64,000 bases of DNA from Streptomyces sp. SAI-127 (GCF_029894425.1 NZ_JARXYJ010000001.1:4774001-4838000), one strand, 5' to 3'; numbered from the stretch's first letter, positions 41,545-50,828 are shown. Translations and numbers: made by a program. The notes: generated by a model not told the origin, from the letters alone.

Positions 41545-42151
41545 GAGCCAACTGCGTCTGACCTCCCAGAGGCCCCGGGACCGCGGCTCCAGGAGCCGCC
41601 GGACCTCCAGGACGTGGCGTCCCCTGGGATTCCGGAGGAGGCGGAAGCGGAGCCTGCGACGTGACCGGTCCCGCAGGTCCCGCCCGTGCCCTGACCTCCG
41701 CAGTGAACGGCCCCCGCCCCGCGGCCGCCGTCACATCCGAGATCTCTCCGACGATCGCGCACCGCACGAGCCGCGCGCCCTGGTCCCGAGCCACGCCCTC
41801 CGCCAGGGCGCAGGCCACCTCGGGCCCGTCGGCCCAGTGGTCCGCCGCCGCGAGCGCCGCGAGATCCGCGCCCCCGGACGCCCGATGCCGTACGACGACG
41901 GCCTGCCCGAGGGCCAGCACGACCCCGAACACCACGCACAGCACCGCGATGGCCCCGACACTCCAGACGGTGGCGGAGCCACGGTCCGAACGGGCGCCGG
42001 CGGGATGGACGCCGGCGAACCGGGCAACAGCGCGGCGTGCGCCGGTGAGGTCGGCTTCCGCGAACCGGGCTCTCGCCGGCCGCGGGACGGGGGGCCGCGC
42101 AACCGCAACCCCGCGCTCCGAGGATCCGCTCCTCGTCGAACCGCCGCTCAT
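41528..42151 (-). CDS. Rv3654c-like TadE-type secretion/pilus-associated membrane protein
   Basis: This 207-residue protein starts in an ATGA overlap with the preceding gene; the longer start at 42181 is possible. The first 50 residues are basic and disordered. Then comes the diagnostic SDRGSATVWSVGAIAVLCVVFGVVLALGQAVVVRHRASGGADLAALAAA, a TadE-like N-terminal helix with a DRGSATV processing-type site. The C-terminus is proline/glycine-rich and runs into the 36-bp repeat zone. It is the last gene of the leftward tad operon, and its product is probably a pseudopilin-like component outside the membrane. Confidence 0.8.
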   Translation of the reverse strand: MSGGSTRSGSSERGVAVARPPVPRPARARFAEADLTGARRAVARFAGVHPAGARSDRGSATVWSVGAIAVLCVVFGVVLALGQAVVVRHRASGGADLAALAAADHWADGPEVACALAEGVARDQGARLVRCAIVGEISDVTAAAGRGPFTAEVRARAGPAGPVTSQAPLPPPPESQGTPRPGGPAAPGAAVPGPLGGQTQLARLVPG

Positions 42152-42513
42152 CCTCCTTCCCCCACCGTCTCCTCGGCCCATGCGACGGCCTCCTCACGCA
42201 CCTCGAAGGGCAGGCCGTGCAACGCGGGCGGCTTGGCCACGACCACCACGCGGACCCGGTCACCCTCCCGGGCTACCGTCACCTGCGCGTCGCGCGGTGC
42301 CGTGTCCCGGGCCACCCGGACGACCGCCTCGGCGGGGTCCTGGCGGGCCGCCGCGCGGGCCCCGGTCCTGGCGGCGTCCACGCACTGGATCTGCGCGGCG
42401 ACCACGAGCAGCCCCCACACCAGCGCCATCGCGAACATCACCAGCACGGGCAGCACCATGGCCGACTCAGCCGTCACGAACCCCTGGTCTCCCGCCCGTT
42501 CACGCCTTCGCAT
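42148..42513 (-). CDS. TadE family protein
   Basis: This 121-residue protein starts MRRRERAGDQGFVTAESAMVLPVLVMFAMALVWGLL, the TadE pattern of a short basic leader, a GFVTAE cleavage-like site with Glu at +5, and one hydrophobic helix. The remainder is a small soluble domain (VDAARTGARAAARQDPAEAVVRVARDTAP and a VTVAREGDRVRVVVVA strand pair). TadE proteins are minor pseudopilins of Tad/Flp pili. It overlaps both neighbours (14 bp with the pilin-like gene, 4 bp with the next). Confidence 0.87.
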   Translation of the reverse strand: MRRRERAGDQGFVTAESAMVLPVLVMFAMALVWGLLVVAAQIQCVDAARTGARAAARQDPAEAVVRVARDTAPRDAQVTVAREGDRVRVVVVAKPPALHGLPFEVREEAVAWAEETVGEGG

Positions 42514-42721
42514 CGAGCGCCCGTTTCACGATGGCCTGGAGTTCCGCGCTGACGGCCCCGCTCGTCACCACCTTGTAGAGCACCACCGCGAACGCCACCG
42601 CCGCGACGATCCCCATCGCGTACTCGGACGTCACCATCCCCCTGTCCCCGCGCATCGACCGCGCCCCGCTCGTCGTCCTGCACACCAGGGCACGCACCCG
42701 CGCCCATACCGCCTTGTACAT
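42500..42721 (-). CDS. DUF4244 protein, Flp-pilin-like
   Basis: This 73-residue protein begins at the ATG at 42721 (MYKAVWARVRALV). It contains RGDRGMVTSEYAMGIVAAVAFAVVLYKVVTSGAVS: a GMVTSEYA processing site followed by a helix, the architecture of Flp major pilins in actinobacteria, annotated as DUF4244. A short helical end follows. After prepilin peptidase cleavage it would assemble into the fibre driven by TadA. It is followed by TadE with a 14-bp overlap. Confidence 0.87.
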   Translation of the reverse strand: MYKAVWARVRALVCRTTSGARSMRGDRGMVTSEYAMGIVAAVAFAVVLYKVVTSGAVSAELQAIVKRALDAKA

Positions 42722-42797
42722 CTCAACCCCCGTAAGGATCAGTCCTGTTGAAGTACCGCCTGAATTGCTCGTCCGCCGGGTCACCGGCCGCCGACCG

Positions 42798-43586
42798 TCA
42801 TCGCCCACCCCCTCCCAGCACTCCACCCGCGAGTCCGATCACGATCGGCAGCACGCCGACGGCGATGAACGCGGGAAGGAAACACAGCCCCACCGGCGCG
42901 GTGACCAGCACGGCCGCCCGCCGGGCCCGTGCCGTCGCGGTGCGCCCCCAGTCGGCTCGGGCGTCCGCCGCGAGCGCGGCAGCCGGTCCGGCCGCGGGCA
43001 GCCCGGTCACATCGGCGCGTTCCAGCAGCCGCGCCAGCGCCCCGGCGCCCGGTGTCGAGGCGAGCCTCCGCCAGGCGTCGCCCGGTTCGCCGCCGAGCCG
43101 TACCTCCGCCGCCCCGCGCGCGAGCCCTTCACCCACGGGACCGCCCAGCGCCTCACCCACGGCCTGTGCCGCGATCACGGGACCGGCGCCCGCCGCGATA
43201 CAGGCGGCCAGCAGGTCGGCGGCGAGCGGCAGCTGCCGGGCCGCCTCGCGCGCGTCGGCCTCCTCGGCACCCACGCCGGCCGCCTGCCGTAGCCGCCACC
43301 GCCACAGGCCCGTCGCGACGACCATCCCGACCACGACACCGGCGACTCCGCCGACCAGCACCCACCCGGCACACCCGACGCCGACCACGGGCAGCCAGCG
43401 CCGCACGTGATCCCGAGCCTCGAACCGCGGGCCCTCGGGAGTGGCCTGCGCAGCGGGCAGCAACTCTCCGAGCCGCCGCCGCACCCTGCGCTCGTGCCGC
43501 ACGGCCGCGGCCCACCGGGCGAGCCAGGTGATCACCAGTGCCGCCCCCGCAACCGCCCCCAGCCTGTGGACAACTTCCGCGCTCAT
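42798..43586 (-). CDS. TadC-like type II secretion F-domain membrane protein
   Basis: This 262-residue protein starts at an ATG overlapping the TadB-like stop (ATGA). It has an N-terminal helix (GAVAGAALVITWLARWA), two central helices (VVGVGCAGWVLVGGVAGVVVGMVVA), the cytosolic GspF/T2SSF helical bundle (LPLAADLLAACIAAGAGPVIAAQAVGEAL, RLARLLERADVTGLPA) and two C-terminal helices. It forms the inner-membrane platform together with the TadB-like protein. It was missed by long-frame calling because the same frame extends upstream. Confidence 0.85.
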   Translation of the reverse strand: MSAEVVHRLGAVAGAALVITWLARWAAAVRHERRVRRRLGELLPAAQATPEGPRFEARDHVRRWLPVVGVGCAGWVLVGGVAGVVVGMVVATGLWRWRLRQAAGVGAEEADAREAARQLPLAADLLAACIAAGAGPVIAAQAVGEALGGPVGEGLARGAAEVRLGGEPGDAWRRLASTPGAGALARLLERADVTGLPAAGPAAALAADARADWGRTATARARRAAVLVTAPVGLCFLPAFIAVGVLPIVIGLAGGVLGGGGR

Positions 43587-44560
43587 GCCGCCTCGGCTCC
43601 CCGCACGATCCGCGTCGCCCACCACATCCCGACGCCCTCCAGCAGGCCCCCGACCAGCAGGCAGCCCAGCCCGGAGCCGGTGTGCAGTAGGACGTGCAGG
43701 GGATCGGCGCCGAGGGCGGCACCGAGGCCCAGCCCGAGCACCGGCAACGCGGCGAGCATCCACGCCGTGGACCGGGCTCCGGCCAACTGGGCGCGCAGGT
43801 CGGCTCGTTGGTCCCGATCGGCCCGCAGCGCACCTTCGAGCCGATCGAGCCCGGCCGCGAGCCCCGCGCCCTGGTCCACGGCCACCCGCCAGCACGCGGC
43901 GAGCCCCAACAGCCCCTCGGCCCCAGGCCGCCGGGCCGCCGCCGCGAGCGCCCCCGGAACATCCCCGCCGAACCGGGCCGCCGCCAACACAGCGGCCTGC
44001 GTCTCCCCGAGACCACCGAACTCCGGCGCTCCTGAACCGAACGCACCCGATCCGGCCCCACCGACACCCGCGCCCTCGAACTCCCGCACAGCCCGCACCA
44101 GCGCCTCCCCCGGCTGCCGCCCCGCCCGCACCTCCCCGGCGACCATCGCGCACAGCGCGATCACCTCGTCCGCCCGCCGCTCACGCACCCGGCGCTCCAT
44201 CCGCGCCAGCCGCACCCGCCGCAGCAACGGCACCGCGGCGGCCCCCGCGAGGACCGGCAGCGCCGAGGCTCCCAGTACGGCGATCACCAGCCCTGCGACC
44301 GCCGCCCACCACTCGAACCCGAGTCGCCCACGAAGCTGCCGCAGCTCCCCCACCAGTCGCCGCCACGGCGGAGGCCCGACGCCCACCACCCCGCCGCCCG
44401 CCAGCAGCACCTGCGCCCGCCGTGCCCCGGAACGTCGCCCGCTCCACAGCCACACGGCCGCCCCGAGGCACCCCACGGCCACACCCGTCGACCCCACCGA
44501 CATCTCCCCCATCCCGATCACCGCGTCCTCCCGTCGTCCGAGCCATCTCGTCGTCGTCAC
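43583..44560 (-). CDS. TadB-like type II secretion F-domain membrane protein
   Basis: This is a 325-residue protein from a GTG at 44560; internal starts at residues 17 or 20 are possible. Membrane helices flank a cytosolic domain with the T2SSF pattern RERRADEVIALCAMVAGEVRAGRQPGEALVRAV and later GLLGLAACWRVAVDQGAGLAAGLDRLEGALRADRDQRADLRAQLAGARSTAWML. It sits 21 bp after tadA and overlaps tadC. TadB and TadC are the paired platform proteins that receive energy from TadA. Confidence 0.86.
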   Translation of the reverse strand: MTTTRWLGRREDAVIGMGEMSVGSTGVAVGCLGAAVWLWSGRRSGARRAQVLLAGGGVVGVGPPPWRRLVGELRQLRGRLGFEWWAAVAGLVIAVLGASALPVLAGAAAVPLLRRVRLARMERRVRERRADEVIALCAMVAGEVRAGRQPGEALVRAVREFEGAGVGGAGSGAFGSGAPEFGGLGETQAAVLAAARFGGDVPGALAAAARRPGAEGLLGLAACWRVAVDQGAGLAAGLDRLEGALRADRDQRADLRAQLAGARSTAWMLAALPVLGLGLGAALGADPLHVLLHTGSGLGCLLVGGLLEGVGMWWATRIVRGAEAA

Positions 44561-44581
44561 CTCGCATTGAGCCCGCCCACG

Positions 44582-45985
44582 TCACCCGCCCTCCCCCGAC
44601 GGCCCCCGCATCGCGGCCCCGAGCAGCTCTCGCAGCCGCTCCCACCCCGGCTCGTACGCGAACGCCTCCGCTCCCCAGCGCAGCGCCGGCACCGTCCGCA
44701 CCAGCCCCGAGGAGTCCCGCTCCAGCACCCGCACCTCGGCGATCCGGCGCCGCCCGGCCCGGTCCCGCACGAGATGCAGTACGACCGACAGCGCGGCCGC
44801 CAACTGGCTGTGCAGAGCAGCCCTGTCGAGCCCTGCCGCCGTGCCCAGCGCCTCGAGGCGAGCCGGTACGTCAGCCGCCGCGTTGGCGTGCACGGTCCCG
44901 CAGCCGCCCTCATGGCCCGTGTTCAACGCGGCCAGCAGATGCACGACTTCGGGCCCGCGCACCTCACCCACGACCAGCCGGTCGGGCCGCATCCGCAGCG
45001 CCTGTCGCACCAGGTCCTCGAGCGTGACGAGTCCTGCGCCCTCCTGGTTGGCGGGTCTCGTCTCCAGCCGTACGACGTGCGGATGGTCCGGCCTGAGCTC
45101 CGCCGAGTCCTCCGCGAGCACGATCCGCTCGCCCGGCCCGACCAGCCCCAGCAGCGCGCTCAGCAACGTCGTCTTTCCGGTGCCGGTCCCGCCGCTGATG
45201 AGGAAGGACAGCCGCGCCTCGAGCAGTGCCCGCAGCACCCGGTCTCCGCCCGGCGGCACCGTGCCGGCCGCGACCAGCTCGTCCAGCGTGAACGCACGCG
45301 GGCGTACGACCCGCAGCGACAGACAGGCGCAGCCGACGGCGACCGGGGGAAGCACCGCGTGCAGCCGGGTCCCGTCCGGCAGCCGCGCGTCCACCCAGGG
45401 CCGCGCGTCGTCGAGGCGCCGCCCCGCCACCGCGGCGAGCCTCTGCGCCAGTCGTCGTACGGCGGCCGCGTCCGGGAAGGAGACAGCGGTCAGTTCGAGT
45501 CCGCCGCCCCGGTCCACCCAGACCCGGTCCGGCGCCGACACCAGGACATCCGTCACCGACGGGTCGGCGAGCAACGGCTCCAGGGGCCCGCTGCCGACCA
45601 GCTCGGAGCGCAACCGCTCGGCCGCGCCCAGCACTTCGGCGTCCCCGAGAACCCGTCCCTGCTCCCGCAGTGCCTGCGCCACGCGGGCGGGCGTCGGTTC
45701 GGCCCCGCTCTCGGCCAGCCACTGCCGTACGCCGTCCAGCAGCCCGGGAGCCATGTCCGCACCAGGCGCCGAGGAAGCCGTACGGGCACCCACCGCGGCG
45801 GCCCGCAGCCCGACGGCACCGACCGGCGCCTCACCCGACCGCCGTCGCCACTCAACGGAACCCGCTACCGGATCACCCGAATGCCGCCGCTCAACGGATC
45901 CGGCTACCGGATCACCCGACCGCCACTCCTCGGCAGCACCGTCCCCCGCGCCATCCGCCCGCTCGAACCCCGAGAACACGCTCAT
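44582..45985 (-). CDS. TadA-type secretion ATPase (CpaF family)
   Basis: This 467-residue protein starts in an ATGA overlap with the preceding gene. An N-terminal linker contains a duplicated GDPVAGSVE unit. The ATPase has VTDVLVSAPDRVWVDRGGGL (N-domain), Walker A ISGGTGTGKTTLL, an Asp-box (IVLAEDSAELRPDHPHVVRLETR) and Walker B/His box (RPDRLVVGEVRGPEVVHLLAALNTGHEGGCGTVHAN). It powers pilus assembly or secretion of the Flp-like protein. The large leftward frame extending to 46978 is a shadow of the next gene. Confidence 0.92.
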   Translation of the reverse strand: MSVFSGFERADGAGDGAAEEWRSGDPVAGSVERRHSGDPVAGSVEWRRRSGEAPVGAVGLRAAAVGARTASSAPGADMAPGLLDGVRQWLAESGAEPTPARVAQALREQGRVLGDAEVLGAAERLRSELVGSGPLEPLLADPSVTDVLVSAPDRVWVDRGGGLELTAVSFPDAAAVRRLAQRLAAVAGRRLDDARPWVDARLPDGTRLHAVLPPVAVGCACLSLRVVRPRAFTLDELVAAGTVPPGGDRVLRALLEARLSFLISGGTGTGKTTLLSALLGLVGPGERIVLAEDSAELRPDHPHVVRLETRPANQEGAGLVTLEDLVRQALRMRPDRLVVGEVRGPEVVHLLAALNTGHEGGCGTVHANAAADVPARLEALGTAAGLDRAALHSQLAAALSVVLHLVRDRAGRRRIAEVRVLERDSSGLVRTVPALRWGAEAFAYEPGWERLRELLGAAMRGPSGEGG

Positions 45986-47094
45986 GCCGCTCCCGCCTCC
46001 GCCAACGCCCGCTCCCAGAACTCCTTGCAGAAGCGCGCGAGCGGCCCTCTTACGGCCGCCCCCGGAGGCGAGTCGCTGCCCCGCGGCCGCTGGAGCGCCG
46101 ACTCGACCGGCACCTCGCCCACCAGGGGAAGTCCCAGCAGGCGGGCCACCTCCCGGTCGTCGAGTCCAGGTGCGTAGGGGCCTCGTACCGCCACCCGCAG
46201 GTCGCGCAGGACCATGCCGACGGCGGAGGCCACGCGGCCGGCCGCGGCGACGGCGCGCAGTTCCGCGGGGACCACGAGGATCCCGAGGTCCAGCTGGGAG
46301 AGGACCTCGGCGACGCCGTCGTCGAGGCGGCGGGGCAGGTCGACCACGACGGTGCCGCCCCGGCGCCGGGCCGCGGCGAGCACCGCCCGCACGGCCTGGG
46401 GCGGAACGGCGATGCGGTCGCCGCGGTCCCAGCTGAGCACCCGCAGCGAGTGCAGCCGCGGCAGCGACTCCTCCAGGGCACCGCCACCGACCCGCCCGCG
46501 TGAGGCGGCGAACGCGGGCCAGCGCAGCCCCTCGGTGCTCTCGCCGCCGAGGAGCACGTCGAGTCCGCCGCCCAGCGGATCGGCGTCCACCAGGAGGGTG
46601 CGCAGTCCCTCCCGCGCGGAGGTGACGGCGAGGGCACACGCGAGCGTGGAGGCTCCGGCCCCGCCGCGGCCGCCGATGACGCCGACGGTGAGGGCCGGCC
46701 GACCGACACCTTCGGTGACGTCGGCGATGCGGTCGACCAGCCACTGCTCGCCGTCGGGCAGCATCAGGACGTGATCGGCGCCGATCTCGACGGCCCGCTT
46801 CCACACCCCGGAGTCGTCCTGGTCCCGGCCCACGAGCACCACTCCGCGCCGGCGTGCGGCCCCGCGCACGCGCCGTGCGGCGTCGTCGCCGACCAGGACG
46901 AGGGGGGCGGCCTCCCAGCTTCCTCTGGGCTCCGGCACTCCGTGATGCACCTCGGCCTTGGCCCCGGCCGCCGCGCACAGTCGCAGCAGGTCGTCGAGCA
47001 GGTCCTCGTCCTCCGTGACGATCAACGGACGGCCCGGTCGCCCTCCGGCGGCGGGCTGTCCCTCGTGTGTGACGGCTGCGGTCACGGTTTCCAT
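45982..47094 (-). CDS. Ssd/CpaE-like septum-site-determining ATPase homologue
   Basis: This 370-residue protein starts at an ATG preceded by AAGGGGG. A receiver-like N-domain (PLIVTEDEDLLDDLLRLCAAAGAKAEV) precedes a MinD/ParA-like P-loop domain with VGVIGGRGGAGASTLACALA, where the signature lysine of the deviant Walker A is absent (GRGGAGAST). LLVDADPLGGGLDVLLGG and a VVVDLPRRLDDG Walker B follow. In mycobacteria and Streptomyces this Ssd family heads tad loci and is linked to septum placement. In other bacteria CpaE localises the pilus machine. It is the first gene of the seven-gene operon. Confidence 0.88.
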   Translation of the reverse strand: METVTAAVTHEGQPAAGGRPGRPLIVTEDEDLLDDLLRLCAAAGAKAEVHHGVPEPRGSWEAAPLVLVGDDAARRVRGAARRRGVVLVGRDQDDSGVWKRAVEIGADHVLMLPDGEQWLVDRIADVTEGVGRPALTVGVIGGRGGAGASTLACALAVTSAREGLRTLLVDADPLGGGLDVLLGGESTEGLRWPAFAASRGRVGGGALEESLPRLHSLRVLSWDRGDRIAVPPQAVRAVLAAARRRGGTVVVDLPRRLDDGVAEVLSQLDLGILVVPAELRAVAAAGRVASAVGMVLRDLRVAVRGPYAPGLDDREVARLLGLPLVGEVPVESALQRPRGSDSPPGAAVRGPLARFCKEFWERALAEAGAA

Positions 47095-47703
47095 CCCCCT
47101 TCGCCGCGCCGCGCGAGGCCTACTCAGGGCCCCACGCGACGCCTCTCTCACGCGGCCCCTCGGCCCCGCGATTCCCAAACATGTGAAGAACCGGCAACCG
47201 GCCTCCATATGAACGGCCGATACGAACCGGCCAAACACACCCGACTAACCAGAACCGGCCATGAAGTCGGCTGGAGCGGGGCGTGTGGGAATCACGGTGC
47301 AGCGATCCCGGAAATCGTGTGGATCTTGGTCGATAACTGTGGACAACTCGGCGGTTGTGAATATCACCGTCACCCATACCGGTGAGTCCCGCAGCGCCTG
47401 TGCAAAACTTCCGCAGAGCAGCGCGGCGGCTACGCACAGTGACGGATCATGGGCAGCCGGAAGAGGCGGCCGAAGCCGCCTCGGAGCGGTCGCGAGACCG
47501 CGAACGGAAGAGGAAAAACCCACCCGGACATGCGACGACCCCCACCGGGGGGGAGAGTGGGGGTCGTCTCCACGGCCGACTCGGGGGGGGAGGAGCCGGA
47601 CCGGGTTAGCACGGTCGCGAACGATCCGTGACTTCCATGGTGTACCCGAGACCCCTCTCAGGCAAACCCACGCGCCTCACCTTACGCCGAATGGGCTGCA
47701 CCT
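47095..47703. other. 600-bp divergent intergenic region
   Basis: There is no supported gene. It separates the leftward tad operon from the rightward phosphatase gene and should hold both promoters. A perfect 12-bp hairpin is centred in it (GACGACCCCCAC at 47534-47545 with GTGGGGGTCGTC at 47557-47568). The stretch 47320-47360 is relatively AT-rich. Confidence 0.5.
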
Positions 47704-48537
47704 ATGCTCGGGGTCGTGGAAAACCACTCCTTGCCTCGCACAGCAGCCTTCTTCGACCTGGACAAGACGGTCATTGCGAAGTCGAGCACACTCACGTTCA
47801 GCAAGTCGTTCTACCAAGGCGGGCTGATCAACCGCAGGGCCGCCTTGCGGACCGCATATGCCCAGTTCGTCTTCCTCGTCGGCGGTATGGACCACGACCA
47901 GATGGAACGCACCCGCGAGTACCTCTCCGCGCTCGTGCGCGGCTGGAACGTCCAGCACGTCAAGGAGATCGTGGCCGAAACGCTCCACGACCTGATCGAC
48001 CCGATCATCTACGACGAGGCCGCCTCCCTGATCGAGGAGCACCACACCGCCGGCCGCGACGTCGTCATCGTCTCCACGTCCGGCGCCGAGGTCGTCGAGC
48101 CGATCGGCGAACTCCTGGGCGCCGACCGGGTGGTGGCGACCCGGATGGTCGTGGGCGAGGACGGCTGCTTCACCGGGGAGGTGGAGTACTACGCGTACGG
48201 CCCGACCAAGGCCGAGGCGATCAAGGAGCTGGCGGAGTCCGAGGGGTACGACCTGGAGCGCTGCTACGCCTACAGCGACTCGGCGACCGACCTGCCGATG
48301 CTCGAGGCCGTGGGTCACGCACACGCCGTCAATCCGGACCGGGCACTGCGCCGCGAGGCTCTCGCACGCGGGTGGCCGATTCTCGATTTCCACCGGCCGG
48401 TCCGGCTGAAGCAACGGCTGCCCGGATTCGCCGTACCGCACCGCCCGGCGCTCGTCGCGGTCGCCGCGATAGGAGCGGCGGCAGCGACGGCAGGCCTCGT
48501 CTGGTACGCGAATCGGCGGCGGGCGACAGTGGCCTGA
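47704..48537 (+). CDS. HAD-IB family phosphatase, SerB-like, membrane-anchored
   Basis: This 277-residue protein has HAD motif I FFDLDKTVIAKS, motif II VIVSTSG, and motif III/IV with the conserved lysine (YGPTKAEAIKEL) followed by YSDSATDLPMLEAVG. It belongs to the HAD-IB group with SerB-type phosphatases and lysophosphatidic-acid phosphatase-like proteins. A C-terminal hydrophobic helix (ALVAVAAIGAAAATAGLVWYA) with a basic end suggests an anchor, favouring a lipid or cell-envelope substrate over phosphoserine. The substrate is not known. It diverges from the tad operon. Confidence 0.87.
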   Translation: MLGVVENHSLPRTAAFFDLDKTVIAKSSTLTFSKSFYQGGLINRRAALRTAYAQFVFLVGGMDHDQMERTREYLSALVRGWNVQHVKEIVAETLHDLIDPIIYDEAASLIEEHHTAGRDVVIVSTSGAEVVEPIGELLGADRVVATRMVVGEDGCFTGEVEYYAYGPTKAEAIKELAESEGYDLERCYAYSDSATDLPMLEAVGHAHAVNPDRALRREALARGWPILDFHRPVRLKQRLPGFAVPHRPALVAVAAIGAAAATAGLVWYANRRRATVA

Positions 48538-48873
48538 GGTGATTCCACCTACTTGACCCCTATTTGCGGATAATAGTAAAGAACGGCGGCCAGGGGTTCC
48601 GCTTGCTCCGGTCCAGGAGTACAAAGGGGTTAACGGCCCGCGAGACCAAGGACATCCGAGAGGATCACCTTAGAAACGCATTTGGCCCCACGGACCGAGC
48701 ATGGACATCGAGCACCCACGCGACGTCGACCCGTCGATTACGGGCCAGCCGCACCAGGTGACGGGCAAAGTTCCCGACCTGATGGGCAATACATCGAGGA
48801 CGCTTGGTAACCCGGTGAACATGCCAGCGGCGGTACGAGTCCTCGTACCGCCGCAACTCTGTTCCAGGGGGTT
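48538..48873. other. Intergenic region between convergent genes
   Basis: There is no supported gene. It holds the convergent terminator hairpin at 48827-48854 near its right end. The rest (48540-48800) is unusually AT-rich for this chromosome and shows no protein-like frame. Confidence 0.5.
48827..48854 (-). terminator. Hairpin between convergent genes
   Basis: GCGGCGGTACGAG and CTCGTACCGCCGC form a 13-bp inverted repeat separated by two bases, 20 bp beyond the stop of the leftward Fic-like gene. It can act in both directions. Confidence 0.75.
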
Positions 48874-49698
48874 TTACGCCGCCCCGCGCTGGAGCGCCTC
48901 GCACACCGCCGTCGACTCGCGCGCACCCAGTTCGATCGCACGGCCGCAGTGGGCGATCCAGGCGGCCATGCCCTCGGGGGTGCCGGAGACGTATCCGTCG
49001 AGCGCCGCCAGATAGGCCGCACGCCCCAGTTCGGCGTGCCCGACCTCCGCCGGGCAGACCGACTTCGGGTCGAGACCGCTGCCGACCAGGACGATCCGCG
49101 CGGCCGCGCGCGCGACCAGGCCGTTGTGGGACACGAAGGGCCTGAGGGCGAGAAGCTCTCCCTGCACGACGGCGGCCGAGACCAGGGCGGGGGCCGAACT
49201 GCCCGCGATGATCAGCTCGGACAGGCCCTCCAGCCGGCCCGAGACCTCGGCCGCGCCCGGCAGGGGCAGCTCGATGAGCGGCTCGTCGGCGGTCTCGCCG
49301 GCCTGACGGGGACGGCCGATCTCGTCCTCGTCGGTCGCCGCGGCGACCAGGTGCAGCCGGGCCAGCACCCGCAGGGGCGACTGCCGCCAGATGGACAGCA
49401 GTTGGCCGGCCTCGGCGGTCAGCCGCAGCGCGGCACCCATGACCCGCGCTTCGCCGTCGACGCCGAAGTCGGAGCGTCGGCGCACCTCTTCGAGGGCCCA
49501 GTCCGCGCCGGACAGCGCGGCCGAGCCGCGGGCGCCGCGCAGGGCCGCCTCGGAGGTGATCTCATTGCTGCGGCGCCGCATGACACGGTGTCCGTAGACC
49601 CGGTCCACGGACTTGCGCACGGACTCCACGGACTCGGCCACGCCGGGCAGCGAGCCCAGGGCCGCGAGCGGATCGGCGTTCGCGCCTGTCGTACTCAT
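48874..49698 (-). CDS. Fic-like helical protein with degenerate active site
   Basis: This 274-residue protein starts at the ATG at 49698. It is helical throughout: RVYGHRVMRRRSNEITSEAALRGARGSAALSGADW, then LHLVAAATDED and, near the end, ALRPFVSHNGLVARAAARIVL. The last segment sits where Fic proteins have HPFxxGNGR, but here the catalytic histidine is arginine and the GNGR is HNGL, so AMP transfer is unlikely. The gene is usually annotated in Streptomyces as an oxidoreductase or hypothetical protein, and I see no support for a redox motif. It is divergent from the CooC-like ATPase gene with about 100 bp between them. Confidence 0.65.
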   Translation of the reverse strand: MSTTGANADPLAALGSLPGVAESVESVRKSVDRVYGHRVMRRRSNEITSEAALRGARGSAALSGADWALEEVRRRSDFGVDGEARVMGAALRLTAEAGQLLSIWRQSPLRVLARLHLVAAATDEDEIGRPRQAGETADEPLIELPLPGAAEVSGRLEGLSELIIAGSSAPALVSAAVVQGELLALRPFVSHNGLVARAAARIVLVGSGLDPKSVCPAEVGHAELGRAAYLAALDGYVSGTPEGMAAWIAHCGRAIELGARESTAVCEALQRGAA

Positions 49699-49799
49699 GA
49701 GTACGACCCTACGCAACCCAGGCCCGCACCCCTCGATGGAGTGGTCTTCTTCACGCACGCCTGCCACATACAGCTATCAGCCGACTACGCTTGGTGAAC

Positions 49800-50786
49800 A
49801 TGAAAATTGCTTTCGTCGGGAAGGGCGGCAGCGGCAAGACCACCCTGTCCTCCCTGTTCATCCGCCATCTCGCGGCCACCGGAGCACCGGTGATCGCCGT
49901 CGACGCCGACATCAACCAGCACCTGGGGCCGGCGCTCGGCCTGGACGAGGCACAGGCGGCCGCATTGCCCGCCCTGGGTGAGCGGCTGCCGCTGATCAAG
50001 GAGTACCTGCGCGGCACGAACCCGCGGATCGCCTCGGCCGCGGAGATGATCAAGACCACTCCGCCCGGCGAGGGTTCGCGACTGCTGCGGGTGCGCGAGA
50101 ACAACCCGGTCTACGAGGCCTGCGCACGGGCGGTGGAACTCGACGGCGACATCGTCCGTTTGATGGTCACCGGCCCCTTCACGGACGCCGACCTGGGGGT
50201 CGCCTGCTACCACTCCAAGACGGGAGCGGTGGAGCTGTGCCTGAACCACCTCGTGGACGGGCAGGGCGAGTACGTCGTGGTGGACATGACGGCGGGCTCC
50301 GACTCCTTCGCCTCCGGCATGTTCACCCGCTTCGACATCACGTTCCTCGTGGCCGAGCCGACCCGGAAGGGGGTCTCCGTCTATCGCCAGTACAAGGAGT
50401 ACGCCCGCGACTTCGGCGTCGTCCTGAAGGTCGTCGGCAACAAGGTGCAGGGCCGGGACGACCTCGAGTTCCTCCGCGCCGAAGTCGGGGACGACCTGCT
50501 GGTGACGGTCGGGCACTCCGACTGGGTGCGTGCCCTGGAGAAGGGCCGACCGCCCCGGTTCGCGCTCCTGGAGGACGTCAACCGCCGCGCCCTGCACCAG
50601 TTGCGGACGGCCGTCGACGCGACGTACCAGCTGCGTGACGGGGAGCGCTACACCCGGCAGATGGTGCATTTTCACCTGAAGAACGCCCAGTCCTGGGGCA
50701 ATGAGCGCACGGGGGCCGACCTGGCGGCGCAGATCGACCCCTCGTTCGTGCTCGGCGAGAGTGCGGTGGCGGCCGCGACCGTCTGA
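49800..50786 (+). CDS. CooC/ArsA-like P-loop ATPase
   Basis: This 328-residue protein starts at the ATG at 49800 (TTG and GTG codons lie three and two codons upstream). The deviant Walker A is VGKGGSGKTTLSSL, with switch I DADINQHLG and a Walker B region YVVVDMTAGSDSF. It belongs to the SIMIBI class near CooC (nickel insertion) and ParA/MinD. The lack of an obvious metal-binding cysteine pair argues against a nickel role. A function in protein or metallocentre maturation, or in positioning, is possible. The partner could be the divergent Fic-like gene, but that is guesswork. Confidence 0.8.
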   Translation: MKIAFVGKGGSGKTTLSSLFIRHLAATGAPVIAVDADINQHLGPALGLDEAQAAALPALGERLPLIKEYLRGTNPRIASAAEMIKTTPPGEGSRLLRVRENNPVYEACARAVELDGDIVRLMVTGPFTDADLGVACYHSKTGAVELCLNHLVDGQGEYVVVDMTAGSDSFASGMFTRFDITFLVAEPTRKGVSVYRQYKEYARDFGVVLKVVGNKVQGRDDLEFLRAEVGDDLLVTVGHSDWVRALEKGRPPRFALLEDVNRRALHQLRTAVDATYQLRDGERYTRQMVHFHLKNAQSWGNERTGADLAAQIDPSFVLGESAVAAATV

Positions 50787-50828
50787 AGCGGCCGCACCGC
50801 CGGCTGCCAAGCGGCAACCGACCGACGC

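Noticed and set aside
39882..42263. 793-codon reverse-strand open frame
   Set aside because: Overlaps the helicase on the other strand and the tad gene in another frame; the Gly/Val/Arg repeats merely reflect the 36-bp tandem repeat.
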